Below are positions 1-10,989 of a DNA stretch of 64,000 nucleotides, in pieces. The position numbers were made by a program, and so were the translations under genes. Origin of the DNA: Anas platyrhynchos (lineage: Eukaryota > Chordata > Aves > Anseriformes > Anatidae); NCBI RefSeq assembly GCF_047663525.1, contig NC_092601.1, positions 14,531,501-14,595,500 of the forward strand. Reading direction: 5' to 3'. Under the pieces are notes generated by a model. That model made no database searches and had not been told where the DNA came from. It was given only the letters and a program-made list of their open reading frames with translations. Position 1 is the stretch's first letter, and the number at the start of each line of letters is the position of its first letter.

Positions 1-1919
1 CGAACGCCCTTCAAATAATTTGATTAATCATCTTAGCCCCACTCGGCGCAGTTGGCACCCTCCAGAACTGAAGCCTCTCCTGCAATGCTGTGTTGAAAAA
101 CCATGAAGCTGCTGAAAAGGTTCAACCAAGCATGGCCCAAGGCAGGAGCTGGTATTCCAGAGGCTGTGCACTAGGCTGGCTAAATATTCCCTCTAAACAT
201 CTCTCCAGCTAGCAGTCAAAGACACGAGACGTGTAACAAATCACATAGGGACTGCTTGCCTTCTCTCACTGTTAGGAGGAGACACTTTTTTTTTTCCTTC
301 TGCATTTCTATTTATCACAATGAAAAAAAAAGTGTCAAAAGGGCTTTATATTTTCGCTTTGAACAACAGCATTTGGACAGCCCCAAGGATAACAGTCCCA
401 GCGATCATGAAAAAGTAAACACTTTGCGCTTCTGTAGGCCCTTTCGTCCAAGCATCTCACAGCACTTTGCAAGTGTTGGCCCCAGTCCTGCGAGGGGCCG
501 TGCACATGGATCATCCCATACAGGAATTTATTGGCTGGGCCCAGCAAACCCCATCCACGCAGCCCTGCAGGGCTCTGGAGTCGTTCACCTCCACGTGCTC
601 CAAGTCAGCTGCTCCACCTGCACTCGCGAGTGCATCAAGAGCCGTTTGTTGGTGTCCAAGCCTGAGCTCCTGGGGTCCTGGGGTTGTGTTTCCATTCTGT
701 AGAGCTCTTGGCTTTGTCATCGTGGTGCCATCCCTACCACAGGAGCCCTCAAAGCCCAGAAAGCAAAAGAAAAATAAGATAAAGCAAACACGCTCTCTTT
801 ACAGCGTGGTGGTTTTTCACAGGCTCGTGTCTCTTTGGAGTCATGCTTCGGGATTTCTGTATTTATTTTCACCAGAAGAGAGCCATTCCAGCACTATGGC
901 TCTCAGAACAGAATAAACCCAGCTGATCTAAAACTGCTCCAGGAAAACTGTGGCAGGGAGAGCAATTTGCCAAAGTCTGCAGCAGCACAAAGAATAACCC
1001 TCAAACATCCTTGCTCCCACTGCCTCCACCTGCCAGGAGGACAACCACGGCCCATGCCAGAAACCATAGCTATGCTGTGGACGACGTGGTCCAAACAGCC
1101 CGGGGTGGGGTTGGAGTTTCTGCTGTCATTGTTTTCTTTCTTACAATCAAGAAGTTTTATTGCCTCCTGTACTGCAGGACACCAACACGGAGAGCAAGTC
1201 CAACCCTGCTGTTCCCCATCAGCCAAATTCTGGTAGTTTCCACAGATCCTCAGTAATAGGGTCATCAATATCGTCACAGAGAGCCCCGTCCCAAAGCCAC
1301 AGCCCAGTTAGGCAACATATTGCATGTTGGCCAACGGGGAGTTAGAGCTGAGCGATAGGAGAGCCACTTTCCTTTGAGGAACGAGCCTGGCCTTGTTGGG
1401 ACACCAGGTTCATCACCAGCTTAGGGACAAAGGAGGCTACATGGAGAGCCCTGGGCAGCTCGGCTGAGCAGGAATCTGTCCCCAGAGGTGCCCAGGGGTT
1501 TGCTGGTGACTTGAAGGCATCCACAGTGCCCCTTCCTCTGCGAGGAAGGACGCATTCAATGCACTTGGAGTCCTACTGCTGAGCAGCACGGCAGCCTGCA
1601 GATAAAATCCTGCCGGATTTCAAGCCACCCTTTAACCTCTCTCACCTCCACACTCTCTTGAGTGAAATGAGTATCTCAGCTCCGTCTGGTCCGGCGTCCT
1701 CGTCCCAGCAGGGACAGCCTCAGCCCGGCCTCCCCTGGCCCCTTTTCCTCCAGCAGCCACTGACACGGGGAGAGTGCCCTTAGAACTGGAGCAGAGCGAG
1801 ACGCAAAGGAAGAGCATTAGGGGGAATGAGAGATAGCAAAAGCACAGCCATATCAGACATCTCCAGGCAAGATAACACGATAAATAATCAATCAATCCCT
1901 ACAAAATCCTTAAGTGCTT

Positions 1920-2300
1920 GATGTATCCTCCTGCAAATTGAATCACTTCTCCTACCAGGAAGTTCTCTCTTGTAAATAAATGAGAGCAGAAATGGCCCAT
2001 ATTGAAAAATAATGTTGTTAAAACCACTGATTAAGTTTTACACAAGCATATGAGAGCAAACTAAAAGGTTTTAGCTTTTTAATTTAAGAAATGAGGAATA
2101 TGATATAATTTCAATTTGTGATGAGATAAGATGTTCTCGATATTGTGGCTTCAATTGGATTATATCCTAATGTACTTTTATAAAGTGTCAGGCTAGCTGC
2201 AGATTAAGGTATGTGTGTAATATTCTTTATTAACAATTTAATGGACTTGCTTTCACTCTATCCATCTTAATCAGTGTTTCCAGTCCACCTGGGAGATCTA
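1920..2300. promoter_or_regulatory. AT-rich island, candidate conserved non-coding element
   Basis: About 380 bp, markedly AT-rich against GC-richer flanks, with no low-complexity expansion and no repeat signature. It contains several homeodomain-type cores, among them TTTTTAATTTAAG near 2076-2088 and TTATTAACAATTTAATGG near 2228-2245. The composition and motif density resemble developmental enhancers, but conservation cannot be tested here. Confidence 0.4.
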
Positions 2301-3469
2301 GTTAGTGCAGAACCTGAAACTCCAACCTGATGAAAGAGGGAACTCAGTGATCCGTCAGTGTCAAAAACAAGAGGGAAGCGCTGATAAAAGACTGCCGAGG
2401 ATCATCTTTAACCTCCTGTCATCAGCACCACTCCAAAAGCTCTCAACAACCACTCTTGGAGTCACTCAACGAGACATACGCCCTCCTCAGATCTGTATCC
2501 TTCCCCTGCCAGGATATTAAAGGGGCTTTTGGCAAGGCAGGACTTCCCGAACCACAGCACGCAGTTGCCTGATCCTGAGGGACCCGCTCCTGTAATCCTA
2601 TTTTACAGCCCAACACCAGTGCAAGAGCAGCCTGGTTGTGCAGGCTCCCCACAACTCTCCGGTGCTCGTCCACAGCCTCTGCTTCGGTGGTTAGATGCTT
2701 CCATCTCATTTCCCTCTGAAATTTATTCATGACCAGCTTCTATCTGCATGTTCTGGTATCAATATTGGCCTTTAGCTTACCCAGCTCTTCTCCCTCCCTC
2801 GTGTTTATCTGCCTGCGCAATCACAGCCCTCAGCCTCCATCCTGTTAGGCTAAATAAGCTCTGCTTGTTTCGTTGCCTTTCACAAAGGGCCTTTCCAATA
2901 CCTTCCCCGCTCTCATGACCTCTCTGCACCTTTTTCCATTTTCCAGAGCAGCCATCTCTCCAGGTAGCTCCCAGCCCTTTCAAGCCCTTTATTTCAGCAG
3001 CCGCTCACCCTGTTTGGTTCAGCACCGTGCTGGGAGGCAAGTCAAAGCCAGGACAGCCCTGTGAGCATCCCCCTCTTCTCGGCAGTCCCTATTAATGCAG
3101 GATTTCGGCACCCACTGACTTTCAGGCTGTAACACAACCTGAGGAGCACCCTGGTTATGAGGACACTGGAGCTGCCACCAGCCCCGCGCAGCCCCTGCTC
3201 TGCAAGCACCCACCTCTCCCACCACAGCTCATGGGGACACCCCAGGAGGGGTAATTCCTCCACCCTCCAGCCCTTCCAGCAGCAGCTCTTGATGAGAAAT
3301 TACTATTTCTCGGGCACGCTGGCCCACCACGGGGCGGGCAGGACGGCTCATGATGCTCCACAAGAGATCTCGCCGCCAGCCAGCGCCGCCTCCCCCTTCC
3401 CTGCCGCTCCGACTGCCATGTGCAGGCACAAACAGCGACTCGATGCGCGAAACCAGGAGCAGCAGCCTG

Positions 3470-3780
3470 GTAAATAATGGCCAATCAGGAAAAAAATGTA
3501 TATACATCTCATCTCCTTTAATTCCCTCGCAATGCGATGATTCGGCAAGGGTGGGTCGGTCGTAGCTGCAGGTGCTCCCGGACTGGGGAGGAGCACAAAA
3601 ATGAAGTTGTTTGCGGCTTTTGATTCCATCCCTGGAATTATTTACAGCTGCAGGCAATATTAAACTATGTAGAGCAAGTGTCCTCATTTACATGCTAATT
3701 CATTTATACCCTCTGGATTGATTTCTCCAATTCATTTTCAGCCCACTAACTCTTCTGATATGAATTATATTATCACCTCC
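3470..3780. promoter_or_regulatory. AT-rich island with octamer-like and E-box sites
   Basis: Contains GGCCAATCA near 3479, an E-box CAGCTG at 3645-3650, and the octamer-like ATGCTAAT at 3692-3699 followed by ATTCATTTA. It is non-repetitive and lies between GC-rich flanks. Possible enhancer; the inference rests on composition and motifs only. Confidence 0.35.
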
Positions 3781-4558
3781 AGAACGGCAGCAGGGAAATG
3801 TGACGAAGCCACCCCAGCTCTTCTGATCTCTAATTGCCCTCGCTGTTCAGAGCCGGCATGGCCAGCTGCAGCTTCGCCTCTGGGCTATGAGCACCCATCT
3901 CCCCTCCTCGCCTGGGGAAAAAAACAGCGTGTGGCTTGGAGTGCAAATATTCCCACCTCCAGAGCTCGGTCCTGTGCTGGGGAAGACCCCAGGGAGCAGG
4001 CCTGAGGCTTGCTGTCATTGGAAATCATTCCTTCTGTCTGCCCACAAGGAGAATCTACCTCATTTCCGAGAGCAAAACCAAAGTCCATCCATGTTCTCCA
4101 GCAGAAGGTCCTGGAGCCATGAGGAAATTGAATTAATTTTAGTCCTCCCAAGGGCTTTTCAGAGGTTCTCAGCTTTTTACAGCAGCCTCCACCACAACCT
4201 GGCAGACAAGACATGTCCCCAGGTCTCCTTGCCTTAGGAATGAGGTACCCACCAGTGGAAGGACTTGGTGCCCAGCGGATGGAGAAGAGCTGCCATAGGT
4301 AGCAGCAGCTGGGAGCAGTAGGACTTTTCTTCCATCACTGTCCCTGATGGGTGACTGAGGCTTAGATATCCTTTTCCAGGAGGCATATCCAAACACACGG
4401 ACTCAGCTCTCTGGAAGACTTGGTTGAGGTCTGCCAAGATGACACTGAAGAAAGCAACCCTCTCCTGCAGTGACTCTGGCTGAGCAAACGGGTGAGCCTG
4501 CAGGGCACCAGCTGGACACCAAGAAGGGGACAGAAGCCAGCAGCACACGGAGGAGGGC

Positions 4559-4600
4559 ATGACCATTAAGGTCCCTTCCAACCCAATCCACTCTGATACT
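4559..4600 (+). mobile_element. CR1 LINE 3'-end fragment
   Basis: The segment ATTAAGGTCCCTTCCAACCC (4565-4584) followed by a degenerate CACTCTGATACT matches the characteristic 3' end of avian/reptilian CR1 elements. Only the last ~40 bp are recognisable, which is common because CR1 copies are strongly 5'-truncated. Confidence 0.6.
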
Positions 4601-6229
4601 ACGTGCACTGATGCAGCAGGGTGTGGTGCCGGCTTTCCCCTCTCCCTTAAAATAGCTGTCAAGTTCTGCAGGAGGTTAAACCTCAGCTTCCGTAACTGGG
4701 TGGATTTCATCAGACAAACGTCTCATTGACTAGCCATGACATCATTTTTAATCCCAGACCAAATACACAGGCCTGATTTTGCTCAGGGAGACCAGTAAAA
4801 CCCTGTCCCTCTGCAGAACAGGCCTCGCACTGTTATTCCCCCGCGATGCTTGGCCTGTGGTTTATTATTGCACGGAAGAGTGCGTTTTACACCCTGGATG
4901 GGGGCAACAGGCTGTGCTTGTAGTGCTGTCTTGGAGGCTAAACCTTACAGGAAGGTGCCAACTGAAAGCACTAAGCTACATATGGTTTAAAACACGGGTG
5001 ATCACCACCTTCCCATCTACTAAAAACAAGGGGAAAACTGGATTTGAACACCTTGGTGTCAAGCAGAGAAGCATTAAATGCTCAGGGGCAGGTGACTCAG
5101 AGTCAAGCGTTTTTACACCATCTATTTGGCTATCAGGAAAACTGCGTCAAGAGCTGGGGTTCTGACATGGCCTACAGACTGCAAGACAGCATCCTTCCAC
5201 CATTCGGTATTTCAGTTTTCAAAAACATTTTTTATTTACAAACATGGACAGAATAAAGAAACATGGGACTTAATATAACGCTCTGTACTGGGATCGTACC
5301 TTCATCTGCAGTATGCATTGGTGTCCCCTTAGCACAGCTTTTTTTGCTCCCAGAATTTCAGCATTGCCTTCATCATTGGTTATGAGTGAAATTAAAGCAA
5401 GGAACTGGTGATGTTCTCATCCCACTTGCACATCCTTTTTCCTTGCAGCCAGAGTTGTTTGCATTAGTCCCGTACCAGGATGAACCCATCTCCTGAAGCT
5501 TGAGTGAGCTGTGGTGGGACACCTGCACGTATATCCTCCAGGGACCATTCGGTGCTCTGTAGGCGCTAATTAACCACGTTGGAAACCTGACTTACCTCTG
5601 TAAGTCAGCAGCTGAGGAATTCATCAAGAAGATGCCACTCAGCTGGACAAACTGGCTGCATTTGGGTGGCAGGCCAGACACCCGTCTCTCCCTTTGGCCC
5701 AAAGAGTCATTCTGCACAGTCAACGTAAGGGATAGGTGCCAAACACCACGGCAATACAGACACATCTAAACTGCACACGTGGCATTTGGTATTTTAAAGA
5801 CTTCCAGAAGCCTTCTTTCAACAGCCTCTTTCCTTGCTCTCATACCCAGCATCTCGTATGAGCAGCACGCAGCCTCTCCGCTGCAGCTGGGCAGGCGTGC
5901 CAGAGGGACCAAAACCAAAAGGTCCAGGCTTGTTGAAAGTTAAACAGAACCATTTCCCCTCCAAATTCCAGAACATTATGAAAGCTATAGGGAAATTAAG
6001 ACATTTCTGCTGGCTGGCAGAGAAAGGACAGCGCTTTGTTCCTGATTTACACCATCTGAAACAATTAACTTGTGAGAGCCGAGATACTGTTCCCCTTGGC
6101 ATCCCCTGTTTGTTATGCCTCAGACCATTTCAAATGAGCACTTGAAGAAGGAGAGAGCCCCTCTGCATCCCGATCACTTGAGGGAGGGGGAAAGTTGTCC
6201 TAAGTGGAACAATAGCCTGTCCCTTCTTA

Positions 6230-6440
6230 ATGCAACTTCAAAGCTCCCTGGACAGGAAAATTGATAATTGCGTCAAGAACAGTTTTTCTAAACTTCATCA
6301 TTTAGTGCTGAAAACTGGGCTATTGAATTCATATAGTTCTTTGATCAAGACCAGTTAATTAAGTTATTCCCTTGATATGACTCTTATCATTTTAATGCCA
6401 GACCTACATCACACTTACGCAATTCCCACACTGCCTTTGA
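6230..6440. promoter_or_regulatory. AT-rich island with TCF/LEF and LHX-type sites
   Basis: Contains GATAATTG near 6263, CTTTGATCAAG at 6339-6349 (a palindromic TCF/LEF-type site) and TTAATTAA at 6355-6362 within 25 bp of each other. The segment is non-repetitive. The spacing of a Wnt-effector site beside a homeodomain site is typical of developmental enhancers, but no function is shown. Confidence 0.4.
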
Positions 6441-8439
6441 TATGCATCGTATAAGCTTCCCAGACCATAATCACTGGACGTCTACAGACTCACTGCTACC
6501 TTACCACTTTCACCTAGCGCACAGGACAGGCTATTGGAGGTCAGCTTCCAAACTATTAAGAGCGATTACACAGCCCAAAGCTCCCGGCCAGGCTGTGCCA
6601 AGGGAAGTTATGTATGGACTGAAACCAGAGCAGCGATTTCTCCCAGAGCTTGCAATTTCCAATTAGCGCTTTGGGTTCAAAACTCTCACTGCATCCCGTC
6701 TCCTTTTTGAAAAACGCCCAGCAATATTGATAAAAAGTGTGTAACTAAACATTTGTTTTACTCTCATCAGTAAGAGGATTGAACTTGAACTAACCTTTTG
6801 CAACAACATCACGCTTACAGGACAAAAAGGCATCAATGCTGAGCATGAACTCTGAAATACTGCGGACACTTCACTGCCCAGCACAGCACTAAGTCACAGG
6901 CAGTCTCTGTTTAAGCAGGCTTTCCTCTGCTCTCTCTCAACCATTCCTTTTCCCCTCACCCTGTAAATATTTTAGGTGCAATATTCTTTAACGACCCGAA
7001 GTCTCAGTCAGTTACGAGGAGATTGCTGGCATCTGAGTCGACGACAGATTTACATGCTCTGCAGCCAGTGTCTCCTGCCCTGGCCACCCCTCGCTGAGGA
7101 TGTCCCACGGCCTCTCCTTGCCCCAGGGAGAGGTTCCTCAATGGCAACCACTCCCCTGTGGTGGGTTTTGGTGATTCCTCTCATTCCTTCCCACCCAGTA
7201 TGTCCTGACCCTTCCTCTTCACAGCACTCCCCCAGCCTCCCTCTGCCCCTGACCAGCCATCCAGGGGCTCTTTCAGCAAATCCTCCTCCTCCTCCTCCAC
7301 ACTCCTGCTTTCCACGGAAGAGTGACAAGCTCCAATTTAGGTCTCCACAGTTTTTCTTGGGCTTATCCCCTTAAACCGGATTAGCTAACATCTTAATGCC
7401 AGCGACACCAGTCACAGCTCGCCATCTGATCCTGCCTTTCAGGATTTGCTGTATCTATGCACTTTCCACTGCTAAACTAGATCCTGTGATCTTCCCTCCC
7501 AAGGCCTCCAACTCCATCACCATCAGCCTGCCACCCTGGCCTGCCAGTTGTACCCTTCACAGCTAGGAGATGCCCAAATCTCCTCATTTTCTCACCCAGC
7601 CTCACTCCAGGGTCTCTTTAGACACCCAAAAGCCTTTGTGCTTTCCCTGTTTTGATACCTCCAGGGTTCTCTTCTAGGCCTTCTTCAACATACAGCCCAC
7701 TGGAAAACTCACAGCACTCCTTCCTTGGGCCTCCTTTTTTCAGTATCAGACTCAAAACACCGAGGCAAACAATTCAAGGCCTTGTTCTTGCTCATCTGAT
7801 CCATTCCCAAACTGAACCTGCCTGTGGCCTCCACCCCACCAGGCTGGCAAGGCTCAGCTCCTCACACCCCAGTCTCCTGGACCCTTCCCAGCTCAGAGCT
7901 TCCTTTCCCACTACCTTTCACACAAACCAGCCCACATGGTGACTGCTGCCTCTCTTAAATCCCCCCTACAGACACGAGTCCTTCCCAAGCTCATGGTCTC
8001 CTCCATTCTCCATCGATCTCTGCCACGCAATGGAGGTGCCGTTGCTGCAGCACCAAAAAACAAGCATGGAAAAACAAACTGGAAAACAAACTGCAAAACA
8101 CACACAACAGGGCAAGGACCAGCCGGCGGCTCCTGGGGATGTTGTGTACCTGGTACCAACTTGGAGCAAAGGGGAAGAGTTGGAGCGAGCTGCAGCTTCT
8201 TCTCACTGTCCCCACTGGGATGGGACTGGGGAACTGCTGGGAGCAGGGTGGAGGGCAGCAGGCCAGGGTGGGCTCCAGCTTTGGCCTGCTCACTTCCCTC
8301 ATGCCCTGGCGTGCTCCCCGGCATCCCTGCCGTGCCTGGCGCTGCTCCCCAGCTCATTGCTCACTGCAAAAAAAAAAGTTACAGCCTCTCTATCGATCCC
8401 CTCCTTCCCCACACATGTTCCCTTTGTCCCCTCCCAAAA

Positions 8440-8680
8440 TAAAACCCCAACCGAGAGGAGTCACCAGCTGGAGTTTAATTTCAGGCTCCAAGGCGTATCT
8501 GGAGCCAATTTGCAAGGCGCTTACTCCGAAAATCGCCCTCCCCTGTGACGCGTGACAGCTCCAGACCACAGTCCTGCTCTCGGCTCCGAAGGAAAAATGT
8601 TTTAATTTGTCACAAACCAATTATAGCGTCTCATCTATCCCTGAATTACTCATCTTGGCTACAGCATAGGACAAAGGGCC
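8440..8680. promoter_or_regulatory. Candidate regulatory element with MEIS-type site
   Basis: A mixed-composition block with TTTAATTTCAGG near 8475, a 7-bp inverted repeat GGCTCCA/TGGAGCC around 8484-8506, TGACAG (MEIS/TGIF core) at 8553-8558, and AATTATAG near 8620. CpGs are retained, unlike the neighbouring DNA. Candidate only. Confidence 0.3.
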
Positions 8681-9589
8681 CCTCTGAGAGAAGATTAGAC
8701 ATGGATATTAACAAGAGAAAAAGTGTCCACTGTCTCACCTTGCTGGGGACGCGGCTTCCAGCGCGACAGGAAAAGGAAACCCCTCGTGAGTGACAGCCGG
8801 AGGGAGGGCGGCCATCCCACCGCAAATCCCTCGTTTCACGCGGAAGAATAGTCACGACAAACTCCGTATTCAAATGATATTCACGCACGGCAGATAACAG
8901 AGTCGTGGCTGGCAGCGCCGCAACGTGAATATAAATAACCTCCGCTCGCTTGGCTGCTGCCGGAGGGGCCCTGTGCTGGGGGAAGGTTGGTGTGTGGGTG
9001 CTCGTGAGGTTCACTGGCCTCGTGTCGCCACTTTAATGGCACGTGAGCTCCATGTGCCACCCTTTTAATGAAGCCCATTTCCCCTCGAGCCCTGCACTAG
9101 GCTGATATGTCCAGACCTAGCTCCTGAGGACCCACATCCCACCATGCCAGCTCTCCATCCAGCCCTTCCCAACATCGCGGGTCTCAGGCTTCATCCTGAC
9201 AGCCAAGCACCAGGCTGACACCTTCCAAGCTGAGCCCCGGCCTTGCAGATGGGTTTGGTGTCTTCCCGAGCAGCTGGGGTATGGATTTATCCAGGTGGAG
9301 ACAGGAGGTGAACGCTGAAAAGTAGCACCTAAAGCTCTCACAAGCAAGAGGCACTTTGCATTTACGGCACCGGCTGTGACAAGCCCTGGCCACTTAGCTC
9401 TGCAGCGGGGACAAGGAGCTGCCGGCAGCGCTGCCCTCGCAGTCAGCGGGATAAATGGGGCTGTTTGCTGCTCTGTCTCGTCAACTCGAGGCATCCGAGT
9501 GCAGCCACAGGGCTCCCCTCCTCTCTGTGCCTATTCCAGATCATCTCCTTCCTTGGTGAAGAGGGAGCTGATGAAAGCCAATTTCCCTT

Positions 9590-9685
9590 TGTGCTCATGG
9601 CGAATAATTTGGAGAATTCCCCTTGTTTACTCAGAACTGTTAATGATGCGTCAGAAATTACCTCTGAGATTGTAATTAAAGAAAA
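9590..9685. promoter_or_regulatory. Candidate element with forkhead, CRE/AP-1-like and homeodomain sites
   Basis: TGTTTAC (forkhead core) at 9624-9630, TGATGCGTCA (CRE/AP-1-like) at 9644-9653 and TAATTA at 9673-9678 are packed in 55 bp, immediately before the GA/CA microsatellite. Candidate only. Confidence 0.35.
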
Positions 9686-9691
9686 CGGCAG

Positions 9692-9704
9692 AAGAGAGAG
9701 AGAG

Positions 9705-9734
<30 letters not shown>
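9692..9734. repeat. Compound (GA)n(CA)n microsatellite
   Basis: A GA run from about 9692 leads directly into about 15 uninterrupted CA units ending near 9734. Likely polymorphic. Confidence 0.95.
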
Positions 9735-9736
<2 letters not shown>

Positions 9737-10989
9737 CCTAGTCACAGCTTCATCTGCAAGTCATGAAGCGCTGGAGCTGGCAGCTGCCTCCCCTTCACCC
9801 CAAAACCCACAGGAGGACCCCGAGACCCTCCTAAATGGCAGAGGTTGAGGGCTGCAGCCCCCAGGCCCTATGCAGCCTCCCACATATCAGCTAGGAACAA
9901 AGCAGCCGCAGCGCTCTGGGTATCCAGGAGCTGGGGAGGCCACGAACCCGGACAGGAAATGAGCGGGGAGCTCAGCCCTCCCGAAACCATGTTGGAAGTG
10001 GAGAGGCTGACCTGGAAGAGCAATTAAGCTCTCCGTCATCACCAAAACGCAGACACCCACATGCACACAGCGACGGAGCAGCCAGCCCCCTGCCAGCCTG
10101 ACCTCGGGGCTCGGTGTCTGCTGGGGTTTGAGTGGAGCAAAAGCAGTCCCCTCCCGTGGAGAAAGGAGAGGAATTTGATTCCTGTTCGATTGCAGGAAGG
10201 TGCACGAATTGCCTCATTACTCAGGGGTGACCACTGTTGGGGGAGAGGCAGCACGAACTAGATTCCCCACTCAGTCCGAATTAGAGAGGGCCTGCTTTCT
10301 GGCAGCAGCAGACCTCACAAAACCAAACCCTACAGGAGGCCGTAGGGTTGTAATTTAAACACCTTGGGATCATGTTCCTGTGTAGACCCAGCTCCTGATT
10401 GCCTTCAAGATAGGTGATGATTCAACTGCCCTGTATTTCCTGGAGAGGGAAGGCTTGGATAAGTTTGGATGATTCTGCCACCTCCAAACTCATACAGACT
10501 AAATTTCCTGGGGCTGGTGAATCTGAGCCTGAAAAGATAAAAGCCTAGCAATAACGACAGTCCTGGTTGACACACCAACAGGAAAGGAAGTTTCCCAAAA
10601 AGCAGACCAGGACATCAAGGCACAGCACACCAGAGCCTGGTGGTCAGCATGTTCCCCAAGCCCGGCTCATCTTCCTTTGGATGCATGTGATGCTAAAGCA
10701 GCGAGGGAGAAAATAAAATGCACTTACCCGTCTGAGAGCCAGGGGGAGTTTAACACAGGAAAATCATGGAGAAACCCCTTGGCTCTGCTGCTGTCCCAGG
10801 ACCTGTGGCTGGTCTGCAAGCTCTGGATGGGGAAGTTCCTGCATTATGGGCGTGCAAAGCAGGGGCAGCCCTCCCCTGCATCCCCTGCTACCACCTAGGG
10901 TCACCCTTGTCTGCAGGGGACTGTGAGTGCTCACAGCAAGCAGGACAGCCCACACCCCGTAACCCACGCCTAAACTCAATCTGGGAGCC

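Larger units (their letters stand above)
1..10989. other. Intergenic region downstream of MICALL2
   Basis: No coding exon on either strand could be supported: the open frames lack domains, splice-consistent partners or family similarity. The background is GC-moderate, with a C/T-rich stretch at about 7.06-7.96 kb. AT-rich islands at 1.92-2.30, 3.47-3.78, 6.23-6.44, 8.44-8.68, 8.81-8.95 and 9.59-9.69 kb are listed separately. By vertebrate gene order this side should lead toward UNCX, which is not within the window. Confidence 0.75.

Noticed and set aside
7936-8555. Several overlapping 130-170-codon open frames on both strands
   Set aside because: All three frames and both strands are open in this GC-rich stretch, none resembles a known protein, and no splice-consistent exon structure was found.
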